Below are positions 1 to 8,645 of a stretch of 64,000 nt of DNA, piece by piece. Position numbers and translations under genes: made by a program. The notes below the pieces were generated by a model. That model was given only the letters and a program-made list of their open reading frames with translations, searched no databases and was not told the origin of the DNA. Source of the stretch: an uncultured Ruminococcus sp. (GTDB lineage Bacteria; Bacillota; Clostridia; Oscillospirales; Ruminococcaceae); the NCBI RefSeq assembly GCF_947301925.1, contig NZ_CAMYUE010000001.1, positions 124,001 to 188,000 of the forward strand. The letters run 5' to 3'. Within the stretch, counting starts at the first letter, position 1. Each line of letters starts with the position of its first letter.

Positions 1-1
1 T

Positions 2-1816
2 GATGCGGCACGGCTTATCGTTTCGGGAGCTGTCAGTTCCATATGCTGCATCGGCGGACTTCTCATAACAGGCGCTTACAGCAGGATGTGGAGATACTTC
101 AACAGGCGGGATTATCTTACCTGTATTTACGGTTCTGTTGTTGGCATAGTTGTTTCCGCTTCAATAGTCTATATTATCGATAAGAGCTTTTATCCGCTTT
201 ATACATTGCTGCATCTGTGTATAATGGCTGCGGGTGTATGCCTTTTCCGTTTCTTCTTCAAGACCGCGTTCATCACTCTTGTAAAGCCCAAGGCTGTCAA
301 GGGCAAGCGCACAATGATGATTGGCGGCGGACAGGCCTGCAGGACTATCCTCAAGGAGATACACAATGCTCAGCATTCTCCTTATGCAGGGGACAAGCAG
401 GTGACAGTATTCGATCCTGTCTGTATCATTGATGATGATATGGACAAGGTGGGCAGCAGTATCGACGGAGTTGAGATAGTCGGTACTACAGCAGAGATAT
501 TCAGGTTCGTCAAGGAGAGAAGGATAGAGCAGATACTGTTTGCTATACCTTCGTGTCTCGATGACGAGAGAAAGCGTATACTTGATATCTGTGCCGATAC
601 GAAGATACCCGTAAAGGTTGTACCCTTCATAGGCAATCTTGTTTTTGACGAGAAGAACAAGACCATTATCCATCAGATACGCGATATCAGAGTGGAGGAT
701 CTTCTCGGACGCGAGCCCATAACCTTTGACAATGCCGATATCAGAAACTTTATCAGCGGTAAGGTTTGCATGGTCACAGGCGGCGGCGGAAGCATCGGTT
801 CCGAGTTGGTGCGCCAGATAGCAAGGTATTCTCCCGAGAGAGTCATCATAGTGGATATATACGAGAATAACGCTTACGATATAGAGCAGGAGCTCAAAAT
901 GGACTACGGCGACGACCTGAAGCTGGTAACTCTTATTGCCTCTGTAAGGGATTATTTCCGTATGAACCAGATATTCGACACATACAAGCCTGATGTTGTT
1001 TTCCATGCGGCTGCACATAAGCATGTTCCTCTTATGGAAGTATCGCCCATGGAGGCCGTCAAGAACAATATCATCGGCACCTTCAATGTTGCCACACTTG
1101 CACAGTTCCATGACGCCGAGAAATTCGTAATGATATCCACGGACAAGGCCGTTAATCCCACAAATGTCATGGGCGCTTCAAAGCGATGCTGCGAGATGAT
1201 AGTTCAGTATCTGGCACAGCAGCATGAGGGCAGGACAGAGTTCGTTACCACAAGGTTCGGCAATGTCCTCGGCTCGAACGGCTCAGTAATTCCGCTTTTC
1301 AAGAAGCAGATAGAGCAGGGAAGGCCTGTAACTGTTACACATCCTGATATAATCAGATACTTCATGACCATTCCCGAGGCTGTGAACCTCGTAATGGAGG
1401 CGGCTGCCATAGCACACGGCGGAGAGATCTTCGTCCTTGATATGGGCAAGCCCGTCAAGATAGTGACTCTTGCCGAGAATCTTATCCGTATGTACGGCAA
1501 GGAGCCCTATAAGGACGTTGAGATAAGATTCACAGGCCTGCGTCCCGGAGAGAAGATCAAGGAGGAGCTCCTTATGAATGAGGAAGGCCTCCAGAAGACT
1601 TCCAACAAGCTTATTTTCATCGGCAAGCAGATAGAGATCGACGAGTCCACATTTGCCTTCCGTCTCGACGCCCTCAGAAACGCTGCCCTTGAAAACAATG
1701 AAAAGGTCGCAGTGGACGCCCTGCACGCTATGGTGCCCACCTTCACAACTCCCGAGCAGTTCAACAGCGTTGAGCTCAGGAAGGAGATCATGGAGAAGGA
1801 AGTCGAGTCAGCGTAA
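2..1816 (+). CDS. CapD/PglF-type nucleoside-diphosphate-sugar 4,6-dehydratase (5' end outside window)
   Basis: Membrane-anchored short-chain dehydrogenase of the FlaA1/PglF/CapD group, which makes 4-keto-6-deoxy UDP-sugars for capsule, glycan or glycoprotein synthesis. The frame stays open to the left edge, so the ATG at 86 is internal and the N terminus is missing. Visible in order: the last hydrophobic helices of the membrane domain (about 86-260), a CoA-binding-like domain, then the dehydratase domain with a TGGGGSIGSE nucleotide-binding loop near 776. The catalytic block near 1135 reads STDKAVNPTNVMGASK. It has Met where classical SDRs have the YxxxK Tyr, as known for PglF/FlaA1. The C-terminal LRPGEKIKEEL motif is typical of the family. 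A hairpin terminator follows. Family call is firm; the exact sugar product cannot be told. Confidence 0.93.
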   Translation, partial: DAARLIVSGAVSSICCIGGLLITGAYSRMWRYFNRRDYLTCIYGSVVGIVVSASIVYIIDKSFYPLYTLLHLCIMAAGVCLFRFFFKTAFITLVKPKAVKGKRTMMIGGGQACRTILKEIHNAQHSPYAGDKQVTVFDPVCIIDDDMDKVGSSIDGVEIVGTTAEIFRFVKERRIEQILFAIPSCLDDERKRILDICADTKIPVKVVPFIGNLVFDEKNKTIIHQIRDIRVEDLLGREPITFDNADIRNFISGKVCMVTGGGGSIGSELVRQIARYSPERVIIVDIYENNAYDIEQELKMDYGDDLKLVTLIASVRDYFRMNQIFDTYKPDVVFHAAAHKHVPLMEVSPMEAVKNNIIGTFNVATLAQFHDAEKFVMISTDKAVNPTNVMGASKRCCEMIVQYLAQQHEGRTEFVTTRFGNVLGSNGSVIPLFKKQIEQGRPVTVTHPDIIRYFMTIPEAVNLVMEAAAIAHGGEIFVLDMGKPVKIVTLAENLIRMYGKEPYKDVEIRFTGLRPGEKIKEELLMNEEGLQKTSNKLIFIGKQIEIDESTFAFRLDALRNAALENNEKVAVDALHAMVPTFTTPEQFNSVELRKEIMEKEVESA

Positions 1817-1850
1817 TTTCACCGGTTATATTCTTTTCAGAGGGTTTATG

Positions 1851-1886
1851 TACTGCCGTTCGCACAGTGGGCGGCAGTATTTTTTT
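1851..1886 (+). terminator. Intrinsic terminator after capD-like gene
   Basis: 8-bp stem TACTGCCG/CGGCAGTA followed by seven T residues, 35 bases after the stop codon. Confidence 0.9.
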
Positions 1887-1979
1887 GCCGTTTACCGGCA
1901 AAATATACCTTTTTTGAGTGACAGGTATATATATTTTGTATCAACATGAAAAAGTACGGCTGCAAGGGGGCTGTCAATA

Positions 1980-2008
1980 TTGACAAATCGGCGGAATAGT
2001 GGTATAAT
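1980..2008 (+). promoter_or_regulatory. Sigma-A promoter of glnN
   Basis: TTGACA (1980-1985), 17-bp spacer, TATAAT (2003-2008): a full consensus match. It lies about 60 bases upstream of the glnN ATG. Confidence 0.92.
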
Positions 2009-2066
2009 TGCTAATTATAATGGAGTATTGTATATAGAGCCGAGAATGCTCTGAGGAGGAAGATAT

Positions 2067-4163
2067 ATGTCAGTTAATATTCCCGAGATATTCGCCTGCA
2101 ACGTGTTCAATGAAGACGTGATGAAGAACCGTCTCCCCAAAAATGTCTACAAGGCCCTCAAGAGGACCATGCAGAACAACGAGCCCCTTGCTGATATGGC
2201 TACAGCCGATGTTGTTGCAAACACCATAAAGGAATGGGCTATCGAAAAGGGAGCTACGCATTATACTCACTGGTTCCAGCCTATGACGGGCTCTACCGCA
2301 GAGAAGCACGACTGCTTCATAAATCCGGCACCGAACGGTCTGGCTATCATGGAGTTTTCGGGCAAGGCTCTTGTGAAGGGCGAGCCTGACGCTTCGTCGT
2401 TCCCGTCGGGAGGCCTCAGAAGGACCAGCACCGCAAGAGGATATACCGCATGGGACCCCACCTCCTACTGCTTTGTCAAGGAGGGTAGTCTTTACATACC
2501 TACGGTATTCGTATCCTATACAGGCGAGGTGCTTGATAAAAAGACTCCGCTCCTCCGTTCCATGCAGGCTCTCAGCAAGACTGCCGTGCGCTTCCTGAAG
2601 CTCTTCGGCAACGACAGAGTTACAAGAGTGACTTCTACTGTGGGCGCCGAGCAGGAATACTTCCTTATAGACAAGAAAATGTACGATCAGCGTGAGGATC
2701 TTATCCTCACGGGCAGAACTCTCTTCGGAGCAAAGCCTCCCAAGGGACAGGATCTTGACGACCAGTACTTTGCAAATCTCCGCCCCAGGATCGCAGCCTA
2801 TATGGCTGATCTGGACGAGGAACTGTGGAAGCTGGGCATATATTCAAAGACCAAGCACAATGAGGTCGCTCCCGCACAGCACGAAATGGCGCCTATATTC
2901 ACAACCTCCAACCTTGGAACGGATCAGAACGAGCTGGCTATGGAGGTAATGGAGAAGGTCGCTCTCAGACACGGGCTGGTATGCCTCCTTCACGAGAAGC
3001 CCTTTGAGGGCGTAAACGGCTCGGGCAAGCATAATAACTGGTCAATGTCCACAAACGACGGCCAGAACCTTCTCGATCCCGGCGACACTCCCATGGATAA
3101 TCTCCAGTTCCTCACCATACTATGCGCACTTATCAAGGGCGTTGACGAGTATGCGGACCTTATGAGACTTTCTGCGGCTTCCGCAGGCAACGATCACAGA
3201 CTGGGCGCCGACGAGGCTCCTCCTGCTATCGTTTCCATGTTCCTGGGCGAGGAGCTTGAGGCTGTGCTTCAGGCTATCGAGGACGACGCCGTATATAAGA
3301 CCAAGGCCCGCAACTTTAAGATAGGCGTGGACGCTCTGCCCTCCTTCCCCAAGGACTCCACGGACAGAAACAGGACATCGCCCTTTGCGTTCACAGGAAA
3401 CCGCTTCGAGTTCAGAATGGTGGGTTCTTCCGATAATATCGCCTGCCCGAATGTACTCCTCAACACTATCGTATGCGAGGAGCTCAGCCAGTTCACGGAG
3501 ATACTTGAACCCTTCAAGGGCAAGGACAACTTCGATGCCGAGGTAAGAAAGCTCCTCAAGAGCGTTATCAAGGAGCACAGAAGGATAATCTTCAACGGCG
3601 ACGGCTATTCGCCCGAGTGGGTGAAGGAGGCCGAGAGAAGGGGACTTCCCAACTATGTATCCACAGTTGACTGTATGCCTCATTACACTGACGAGAAGAA
3701 TATCCGTATCTTCCGCAAGTTCGAGATATACAACCAGAACGAGGTAGCTGCCAGAACGGAGATACACCTTGAAAAGTATTCCAAGACTATCCGTATCGAG
3801 GCGCGTACCATGGTGGAGATGGCGAGAAAGCAGCTCCTTCCCGCTACTCTGGATCATATTCATTCTCTCTGCGAGGCTATTGCCGCAAAGAAGCAGGTAG
3901 GCCTTACTGCCAACACTGACGAAAAGATCGCAAAGAAGCTCAATGATCTTACAGACCGCTTCTACGAGTCTATCGAGAGGCTTGAACAACGTATCGGCGA
4001 AGCAAATGCTGTTGAAGGCATTCAGAAGCAGGCCGAGTTCTTCCATGACGTTGTGCTTGCGGAAATGGATATCATGAGGAGCATAGCCGACGAGATCGAG
4101 CTGAATATGCCCTCTGCAAAGTGGCCTATCCCTTGCTATTCCGAGATAATCTACAATGTATGA
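2067..4163 (+). CDS. glnN: Type III glutamine synthetase
   Basis: ATP-dependent glutamate + ammonia ligase of the GSIII (GlnN) class, the main ammonium-assimilating enzyme in many gut anaerobes. At 698 aa it has the expected GSIII length, far longer than GSI (about 450). The GSIII-specific N-terminal region (FPSGGLRRTSTARGYTAWD) is present, as are the catalytic blocks VGAEQEYF, NEVAPAQHEMAPIF, NGSGKHNNWS and NRTSPFAFTGNRFEFR, covering the metal, ammonia and ATP sites. A GAGGAGGAA ribosome binding site precedes the ATG. It is monocistronic, with its own consensus promoter and a terminator 8 bases after the stop. No nitrogen-regulator operator was recognised. Confidence 0.97.
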   Translation: MSVNIPEIFACNVFNEDVMKNRLPKNVYKALKRTMQNNEPLADMATADVVANTIKEWAIEKGATHYTHWFQPMTGSTAEKHDCFINPAPNGLAIMEFSGKALVKGEPDASSFPSGGLRRTSTARGYTAWDPTSYCFVKEGSLYIPTVFVSYTGEVLDKKTPLLRSMQALSKTAVRFLKLFGNDRVTRVTSTVGAEQEYFLIDKKMYDQREDLILTGRTLFGAKPPKGQDLDDQYFANLRPRIAAYMADLDEELWKLGIYSKTKHNEVAPAQHEMAPIFTTSNLGTDQNELAMEVMEKVALRHGLVCLLHEKPFEGVNGSGKHNNWSMSTNDGQNLLDPGDTPMDNLQFLTILCALIKGVDEYADLMRLSAASAGNDHRLGADEAPPAIVSMFLGEELEAVLQAIEDDAVYKTKARNFKIGVDALPSFPKDSTDRNRTSPFAFTGNRFEFRMVGSSDNIACPNVLLNTIVCEELSQFTEILEPFKGKDNFDAEVRKLLKSVIKEHRRIIFNGDGYSPEWVKEAERRGLPNYVSTVDCMPHYTDEKNIRIFRKFEIYNQNEVAARTEIHLEKYSKTIRIEARTMVEMARKQLLPATLDHIHSLCEAIAAKKQVGLTANTDEKIAKKLNDLTDRFYESIERLEQRIGEANAVEGIQKQAEFFHDVVLAEMDIMRSIADEIELNMPSAKWPIPCYSEIIYNV

Positions 4164-4170
4164 TAAACAG

Positions 4171-4199
4171 AAAGGCAGTCCGTGCGGACTGCCTTTTTT
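4171..4199. terminator. Bidirectional terminator between glnN and ttcA-like gene
   Basis: GGCAGTCCG/CGGACTGCC stem flanked by AAA on the left and TTTTTT on the right. It closes glnN. The convergent minus-strand gene ends at 4198, so the same hairpin also lies just past its stop. Confidence 0.88.
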
Positions 4200-5037
4200 A
4201 TTCACTGAAGTTATTTGTACCCTTTATGCTGAGTCCCTTGTCAAAATCATCAAGGAAGTGATGATAGTCGCTGCCGAGATGATAGGAGATAAGGGTCTGA
4301 AGGTTCACGTTTTCCACGCTGCGGAATATGTTCATGTCCACAGCAGGATTGGTCTGGCGGAGCTGTTCCAGAAGCCGCTTTATCTCCGCTCTTTTGGAGC
4401 TGCCTTCATTGCGGGTTACGCCGCAGGCACACTGTATGAAGCTCAGACCGTTGCGCTCTGCCCAGCTTATGATGTCCTTCTCCCTTACCAGATACAACGG
4501 ACGGATAAGCTGTACGCCCCTGTAGTTCTCGCTGTGGAGCTTGGGCATCATGGTCTGGACCTGCGAACCGTAGAGCATACCCATTAGTATAGTTTCGATA
4601 ACATCGTCGAAGTGGTGGCCGAGAGCGATCTTGTTACAGCCCAGCTCCTGAGCAGTCCTGTACAGCCAGCCTCTCCTGAGCCTTGCGCACAGGAAGCAGG
4701 GGTGCTTTTCGGCTTTTTCCGCTGACTCAAAAATACGGGTATCCATTATCCTTATGGGAAGCTCCAGCGCTGCAGCGTTTTCGATTATCCTCTGACGGTT
4801 CTCATCGGCATATCCCGGATCCATGACTATGTATTCTGCGGTGAAGTGCGTCTCGCCGTACATCTGAAGTCTCTGTATACATTTTGCCATGAGCATTGAG
4901 TCCTTGCCTCCCGAGATACAGACGGCTATCCTGTCGCCCTCGCTTATGAGCCTGTATTCCTCGATGCCCCTGCGGAACTTCGACCATATGCTTTTGCTGA
5001 ATTCTCCCGTGAGCGACTTGTCTATACTTGTGTTCAT
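4198..5037 (-). CDS. TtcA-family tRNA 2-thiocytidine synthetase-like PP-loop ATPase
   Basis: N-type ATP pyrophosphatase of the TtcA group, which activates tRNA cytidine-32 by adenylation so that it can be thiolated. The PP-loop SGGKDS is near residue 43. A CxxC pair (CFLC) and a later CxCG are the cysteines that in TtcA hold an Fe-S cluster. The block GHHFDDVIETILMGMLYGS is characteristic. The 279-aa length fits. It starts at the ATG directly downstream of a good promoter and is convergent with glnN. Clostridial members of this family are less studied than E. coli TtcA, so the exact tRNA target is an inference. Confidence 0.85.
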   Translation of the reverse strand: MNTSIDKSLTGEFSKSIWSKFRRGIEEYRLISEGDRIAVCISGGKDSMLMAKCIQRLQMYGETHFTAEYIVMDPGYADENRQRIIENAAALELPIRIMDTRIFESAEKAEKHPCFLCARLRRGWLYRTAQELGCNKIALGHHFDDVIETILMGMLYGSQVQTMMPKLHSENYRGVQLIRPLYLVREKDIISWAERNGLSFIQCACGVTRNEGSSKRAEIKRLLEQLRQTNPAVDMNIFRSVENVNLQTLISYHLGSDYHHFLDDFDKGLSIKGTNNFSE

Positions 5038-5067
5038 GTAAGTGATCTCCTGTTATTTGTTACTATT

Positions 5068-5096
5068 AATATACAGCGAAAAGAGAAAGATGTCAA
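5068..5096 (-). promoter_or_regulatory. Promoter of ttcA-like gene
   Basis: On the minus strand TTGACA (5091-5096), 17 bp, TATATT (5068-5073). It lies about 30 bases upstream of the start and is divergent from the cysE promoter. Confidence 0.8.
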
Positions 5097-5133
5097 TATA
5101 TGCCGCAAAAAACAATTGCACACAGTTAACCTG

Positions 5134-5162
5134 TTGACTATATGCGAAAAATGCGGTATAAT
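5134..5162 (+). promoter_or_regulatory. Promoter of cysE
   Basis: TTGACT (5134-5139), 17-bp spacer, TATAAT (5157-5162). Confidence 0.87.
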
Positions 5163-5216
5163 TAATTCATACTATATCAGTGAGTTTTATCATATATAAT
5201 ACATGAGGTGAATATA

Positions 5217-6176
5217 ATGCATAAGCTTGAAAAAGATATCAACGATCTTACCAAGAATATACTTGCGGACTATGAGGGGAACAGGACTATCGACGAGGTC
5301 AAGACCTACGATCACCCTGACAACGAGATCATCATCGATATAATCGAATCCCTGAGAAGGATCGTTTTCCCCGGATACTTCCGCAATAAGAATTACAGGG
5401 TCTACACTGTCAGGAACAATATATCCATGATACTTGAGGACGTTATCTTCAAACTGATACGTCAGATCACCATAGTTCTGAGGTATGACGAGAAGTTCGT
5501 AATGCTGAACGATGACGAGATCAATGACAGAGCCGAAAGGATAACCTTTGAGTTCCTTAACAGGCTTCCCAAGATCAGGGAGTACATCGAGACCGATGTG
5601 CAGGCTGCCTATGACGGCGACCCCGCTGCATACAACAAGGACGAGATAATCTATTCCTATCCCGGACTTTATGCAATACTTGTCAACAGGCTCGCCCACG
5701 AGCTCTTCCTTCTCGGAGTGCCGCTGATCCCCCGTGTTATGACAGAGCACGCCCACAGCAAAACGGGTATAGATATCCACCCCGGAGCAACTATCGGCAG
5801 ATACTTCTTCATTGACCACGGTACGGGCATAGTTATCGGTGAGACGACCGAGATAGGGGACAATGTGAAGATCTATCAGGGCGTTACTCTCGGTGCTCTT
5901 TCCACAAGGGGAGGCCAGTCGCTCAGAAACAAGAAACGTCACCCTACTATCGAGGACAACGTTACCATCTATTCGGGAGCTTCTATTCTCGGCGGCGGAA
6001 CAGTTGTGGGCAAAGATGCGGTTATCGGCGGTAACGCATTTATAACACGTTCCGTTCCGGCAGGTGCAAAAGTCAGCATCAAGAATCAGGAGCTGAGATA
6101 CAATTTCGATTCGCCTGTAGAGCAGGTGAAGAAAGAGGATCTTGATCCCGAGGAGAGCTGGTTCTATGTGATATGA
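5217..6176 (+). CDS. cysE: Serine O-acetyltransferase (EpsC/SatA type)
   Basis: Transfers acetyl from acetyl-CoA to L-serine, giving O-acetylserine, the first step of cysteine synthesis. At 319 aa it is the longer N-terminally extended form common in Bacteroidetes and Clostridia. The left-handed beta-helix begins at HPGATIGRYFFIDHGTG, which carries the catalytic His and Asp, and continues through IGETTEIGDNVKIYQGVTLGAL and DNVTIYSGASILGG. The ATG at 5217 is chosen because GAGGTG sits 6 bases upstream; a GTG at 5208 lies inside that ribosome binding site. No cysteine synthase gene is adjacent. A strong terminator follows directly. Confidence 0.93.
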   Translation: MHKLEKDINDLTKNILADYEGNRTIDEVKTYDHPDNEIIIDIIESLRRIVFPGYFRNKNYRVYTVRNNISMILEDVIFKLIRQITIVLRYDEKFVMLNDDEINDRAERITFEFLNRLPKIREYIETDVQAAYDGDPAAYNKDEIIYSYPGLYAILVNRLAHELFLLGVPLIPRVMTEHAHSKTGIDIHPGATIGRYFFIDHGTGIVIGETTEIGDNVKIYQGVTLGALSTRGGQSLRNKKRHPTIEDNVTIYSGASILGGGTVVGKDAVIGGNAFITRSVPAGAKVSIKNQELRYNFDSPVEQVKKEDLDPEESWFYVI

Positions 6177-6184
6177 AAAGGCGT

Positions 6185-6216
6185 CCGCGGTATTCGGCGT
6201 AATACCGCGGCTTTTT
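6185..6216 (+). terminator. Terminator of cysE
   Basis: 10-bp stem CCGCGGTATT/AATACCGCGG followed by CTTTTTC. Confidence 0.9.
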
Positions 6217-6228
6217 CAAGTACGAAAA

Positions 6229-6240
6229 TTTTTCTGAAAA
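6229..6240 (+). promoter_or_regulatory. AT-rich UP-element-like motif before tRNA promoter
   Basis: TTTTTCTGAAAA followed by AATTTCAGAAAAA, ending about 16 bases before the -35 box. The same core recurs upstream of several promoters in this window (see findings). Confidence 0.5.
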
Positions 6241-6256
6241 AATTTCAGAAAAAGCC

Positions 6257-6285
6257 TTGACAAAAAACAAAAGCCGTGATATAAT
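6257..6285 (+). promoter_or_regulatory. Promoter of the tRNA Val-Asp-Gly-Cys operon
   Basis: TTGACA (6257-6262), 17 bp, TATAAT (6280-6285): full consensus, about 45 bases before the first tRNA. Confidence 0.93.
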
Positions 6286-6329
6286 ATTAAAGTCGTCGGA
6301 ACTGATAACCGATGAACGGAAGAAAAAGT

Positions 6330-6405
6330 GGGGGTTTAGCTCAGCTGGGAGAGCATCTGCCTTACAAGCAGAGGGTCACAGGTTCGAGCCCTGTAGTCCC
6401 CACCA
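6330..6405 (+). tRNA. tRNA-Val (anticodon TAC)
   Basis: Complete cloverleaf of 76 nt. Acceptor GGGGGTT/AGTCCCC, anticodon loop CTTACAA, T-loop TTCGAGC, encoded CCA. First of four tRNAs in one transcript. Confidence 0.97.
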
Positions 6406-6412
6406 ATTCTTT

Positions 6413-6489
6413 GGCCTCGTAGTTCAGTTGGTTAGAACGCCTGCCTGTCACGCAGGAGGTCGACAGTTCGAGTCTGTTCGGGGTCGCCA
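6413..6489 (+). tRNA. tRNA-Asp (anticodon GTC)
   Basis: 77 nt. Acceptor GGCCTCG/CGGGGTC, anticodon loop CTGTCAC, T-loop TTCGAGT, encoded CCA. Confidence 0.97.
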
Positions 6490-6493
6490 TTAT

Positions 6494-6569
6494 GCGGATT
6501 TAGCTCATCTGGTAGAGCGCCACCTTGCCAAGGTGGAGGTAGCGAGTTCGAGCCTCGTAATCCGCTCCA
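6494..6569 (+). tRNA. tRNA-Gly (anticodon GCC)
   Basis: 76 nt. Acceptor GCGGATT/AATCCGC, anticodon loop TTGCCAA, T-loop TTCGAGC, encoded CCA. Confidence 0.97.
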
Positions 6570-6574
6570 AAGAC

Positions 6575-6648
6575 GGCGCTATAGCCAAGTGGTAAGGCGT
6601 GGGTCTGCAACACCCTGATCCCCAGTTCAAATCTGGGTGGCGCCTCCA
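6575..6648 (+). tRNA. tRNA-Cys (anticodon GCA)
   Basis: 74 nt. Acceptor GGCGCTA/TGGCGCC, anticodon loop CTGCAAC, T-loop TTCAAAT, encoded CCA. Last tRNA before the terminator. Confidence 0.97.
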
Positions 6649-6649
6649 G

Positions 6650-6678
6650 AAGCACTTGCAAATGCAGGTGCTTTTTTT
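6650..6678 (+). terminator. Terminator of the tRNA operon
   Basis: AGCACTTGCA/TGCAGGTGCT stem with seven T residues, directly after tRNA-Cys. Confidence 0.92.
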
Positions 6679-6686
6679 AGTTTATG

Positions 6687-6722
6687 AAGCGTTTCCTCAA
6701 TATGCTGAGGAAGCGCTTTTTA
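6687..6722 (+). terminator. Second tandem terminator behind the tRNA operon
   Basis: 13-bp stem AAGCGTTTCCTCA/TGAGGAAGCGCTT with one G-T pair, followed by a T run, 8 bases after the first terminator. Back-to-back termination insulates the next gene from strong tRNA transcription. Confidence 0.8.
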
Positions 6723-6783
6723 TGTATGGAGGAATTGTGAATAGAGTAGTTATAAAAAATGTATGTTTTGTGTAAAACGCAGA

Positions 6784-6812
6784 TTGAAAAAGGTTGAAAT
6801 TTGTGATAAAAT
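6784..6812 (+). promoter_or_regulatory. Promoter of the Thr-rich surface protein
   Basis: TTGAAA (6784-6789), 17 bp, TAAAAT (6807-6812). Confidence 0.75.
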
Positions 6813-6844
6813 GATATATAAATATTTTTATAGGGGGAATTGCC

Positions 6845-8566
6845 ATGGAAAAAAACAAGTTCAGGCGTTTTCTTAGTGTAGTAACATCACTGTTTATTGT
6901 GGGAGCGGTGCCGATTGCTGCACATAGGATGAAGCCTGCAAACAACGGAGCACAGCCTGTGACCGATGATAACAGAGCAGAGCTCCTGGGTATCTCTGAT
7001 GCTAACGAGTATTTCCTCGGTGCGGCATCGCAGTTTTCCGTTTTCCTTCAGGATGATTTCGCGGCTTACGGCTCTGACTGTGAGGGAAGGCTGGCAGCAG
7101 GCGGCAACGCCAATATGGGCGATCCTGTTTCCTACTCCGTGGGCGCCAAGCTGGAGGAAGGTACAAAGGCGGCTCAGGTCGTGATCGGCGGCGATACGCT
7201 CCGGAGCTTTCAGCCTGACGAGAAGCGATTTGTTGTAGGAAGCGAGGGCTCTGTTAGTGAAGAGATCAAGCACTTTGCCGATGAAGGCCAGTGCGAGATA
7301 TTCGTTGGACAGCTTATCGACTTCGATAAGGAGTTCGCGCTTCTGCGTGAGCGAAGCAAGTACCTCTCGGAGCTTGAGCCCAATGCCAATCTTGGTATCG
7401 CTCAGTACTACGAAAAGGGCTGGACGATCACGGGAAACGACGAAAACCTCAATGTAATCACTCTGACTCCGGAACAGGCGGAGATATTCAACGACGGCTA
7501 CTTACAGGTGGATGTGTATATCCCCGAGGGCTCGTATCTTGTTATCAATGTTCCGGGTGATGATGTAAAGCTTCCGCTTATGAATATGAAGCTGTACGAC
7601 AGTAAAGGAAACTTCATAAAGGACAAGGGAGAAAACTTCCCTGTGCTGTATAATCTGACCGAGGCCACCAAGTTCAAATACATGGGCTCCATACAGGGTT
7701 CCACTCTTGCTCCCGATGCAGACGGAAGCGGTGACGAGGGCGGACACGTTGCGGGAGCGACTATAGCCAAGTCCTTTGCTGGCGGAATACAGTTTGGTTA
7801 CTCGGCCTTTAATCCCAAGATGCTTAGCGCAACGGAGGTAATGACTACAACCACAACACCTACCACCACAACGACAACAACAACGACTACAACTACTACC
7901 ACAACTACAACGACTACCACGACAACTACCAGCACAACAACTACTACTTCAACCACGACAACCACCACAACGACTACTACCACAACTACCACCACAACAA
8001 CGACAACCACAACAACAACAACTACCACCACAACAACGACAACGACAACGACAACAACGACAACAACGACTACGACTACCACCACCACAACGACTACTAC
8101 GACAACGACAACAACGACTACGACTACAACCACCACAACGACTACTACGACAACGACAACAACGACTACGACTACCACCACCACAACGACTACTACGACA
8201 ACGACAACAACGACTACGACTACAACCACCACAACGACTACTACGACAACGACAACGACTACGACTACAACCACCACGACAACGACCACCACAACGACTA
8301 CTACGACAACCACGACAACGACTACCACGACTTTCACGACAACTACTTCCACCACCACAACAACCACGACCTCCACCACTACAACAACCACAACCACGAC
8401 GACAACAGCGGCAAGCACAACATCGACCACTACTACCACATCAGCCAAAAAGACTACCAAGACCAATTCTCCCAAAACAGGAGACACACCTGTCTGCGGT
8501 ATCGCGGCAGTGCTGGGCGTATCGGTCGCAGTCCTTGCAGTATCAAGAAAACGCAGGGATAAATAA
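6845..8566 (+). CDS. Choice-of-anchor A surface protein with polythreonine stalk and cell-wall sorting signal
   Basis: Secreted, wall-anchored protein of 573 aa; biological role unknown. Residues 1-27 form a signal peptide (basic start, then SVVTSLFIVGAVPIAA). Residues about 36-330 resemble the choice-of-anchor A domain (NEYFLGAASQFSVFLQDDF, then a GGNANMGD-like block). Residues 334-521 are almost only Thr, broken by single Pro, Ser and Phe residues. The C terminus is a sorting signal: SPKTG at 542-546, a hydrophobic helix, then RKRRDK, expected to be cut by a sortase accepting this LPXTG variant. The start follows AGGGGG. The stalk is probably a rigid, possibly O-glycosylated spacer (inference). 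Both strands of the stalk DNA lack stops because of the ACN repeat. Confidence 0.85.
   Translation: MEKNKFRRFLSVVTSLFIVGAVPIAAHRMKPANNGAQPVTDDNRAELLGISDANEYFLGAASQFSVFLQDDFAAYGSDCEGRLAAGGNANMGDPVSYSVGAKLEEGTKAAQVVIGGDTLRSFQPDEKRFVVGSEGSVSEEIKHFADEGQCEIFVGQLIDFDKEFALLRERSKYLSELEPNANLGIAQYYEKGWTITGNDENLNVITLTPEQAEIFNDGYLQVDVYIPEGSYLVINVPGDDVKLPLMNMKLYDSKGNFIKDKGENFPVLYNLTEATKFKYMGSIQGSTLAPDADGSGDEGGHVAGATIAKSFAGGIQFGYSAFNPKMLSATEVMTTTTTPTTTTTTTTTTTTTTTTTTTTTTTSTTTTTSTTTTTTTTTTTTTTTTTTTTTTTTTTTTTTTTTTTTTTTTTTTTTTTTTTTTTTTTTTTTTTTTTTTTTTTTTTTTTTTTTTTTTTTTTTTTTTTTTTTTTTTTTTTTTTTTTTTTTTTTTTTTTTTFTTTTSTTTTTTTSTTTTTTTTTTTAASTTSTTTTTSAKKTTKTNSPKTGDTPVCGIAAVLGVSVAVLAVSRKRRDK
7844..8407 (+). repeat. ACN codon repeat encoding the polythreonine stalk, with 48-bp tandem units
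   Basis: About 564 bp made almost only of ACN triplets. Within it a 48-bp unit beginning CACCACAACGACTACTACG recurs at 8083, 8131, 8179 and 8227. The bases before successive copies alternate, so the real unit may be 96 bp. Such DNA is prone to unequal recombination and slippage; copy number may be collapsed in assemblies. Confidence 0.9.
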
Positions 8567-8572
8567 AGCTTG

Positions 8573-8597
8573 AAAGGCACCTTCGGGTGCCTTTTTT
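8573..8597 (+). terminator. Terminator of the surface protein gene
   Basis: AAAGGCACC-TTCG-GGTGCCTTT tetraloop hairpin with a T run. Confidence 0.92.
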
Positions 8598-8645
8598 GTT
8601 ATGGGAATATATTTTTTTTAACAGTATATTTTTTTGAAAAAACAC

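Noticed and set aside
161..1111. 316-codon ORF antisense to the capD-like gene
   Set aside because: Composition shadow; the plus-strand frame has clear motifs over the same region.
3120..4205. 361-codon ORF antisense to glnN
   Set aside because: Shadow of a highly conserved gene with biased codon use; no ribosome binding site or family.
6257..6595. 112-codon ORF across three tRNA genes
   Set aside because: The region encodes complete tRNA cloverleaves; the translated product is meaningless.
6737..6775. 12-codon GTG-started ORF after GGAGG
   Set aside because: It lies between a double terminator and the promoter of the surface protein, so it is probably not transcribed.
7798..8580. 260-residue polyvaline ORF on the minus strand
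   Set aside because: It is the reverse complement of the ACN threonine repeat; no start signals and no plausible protein.
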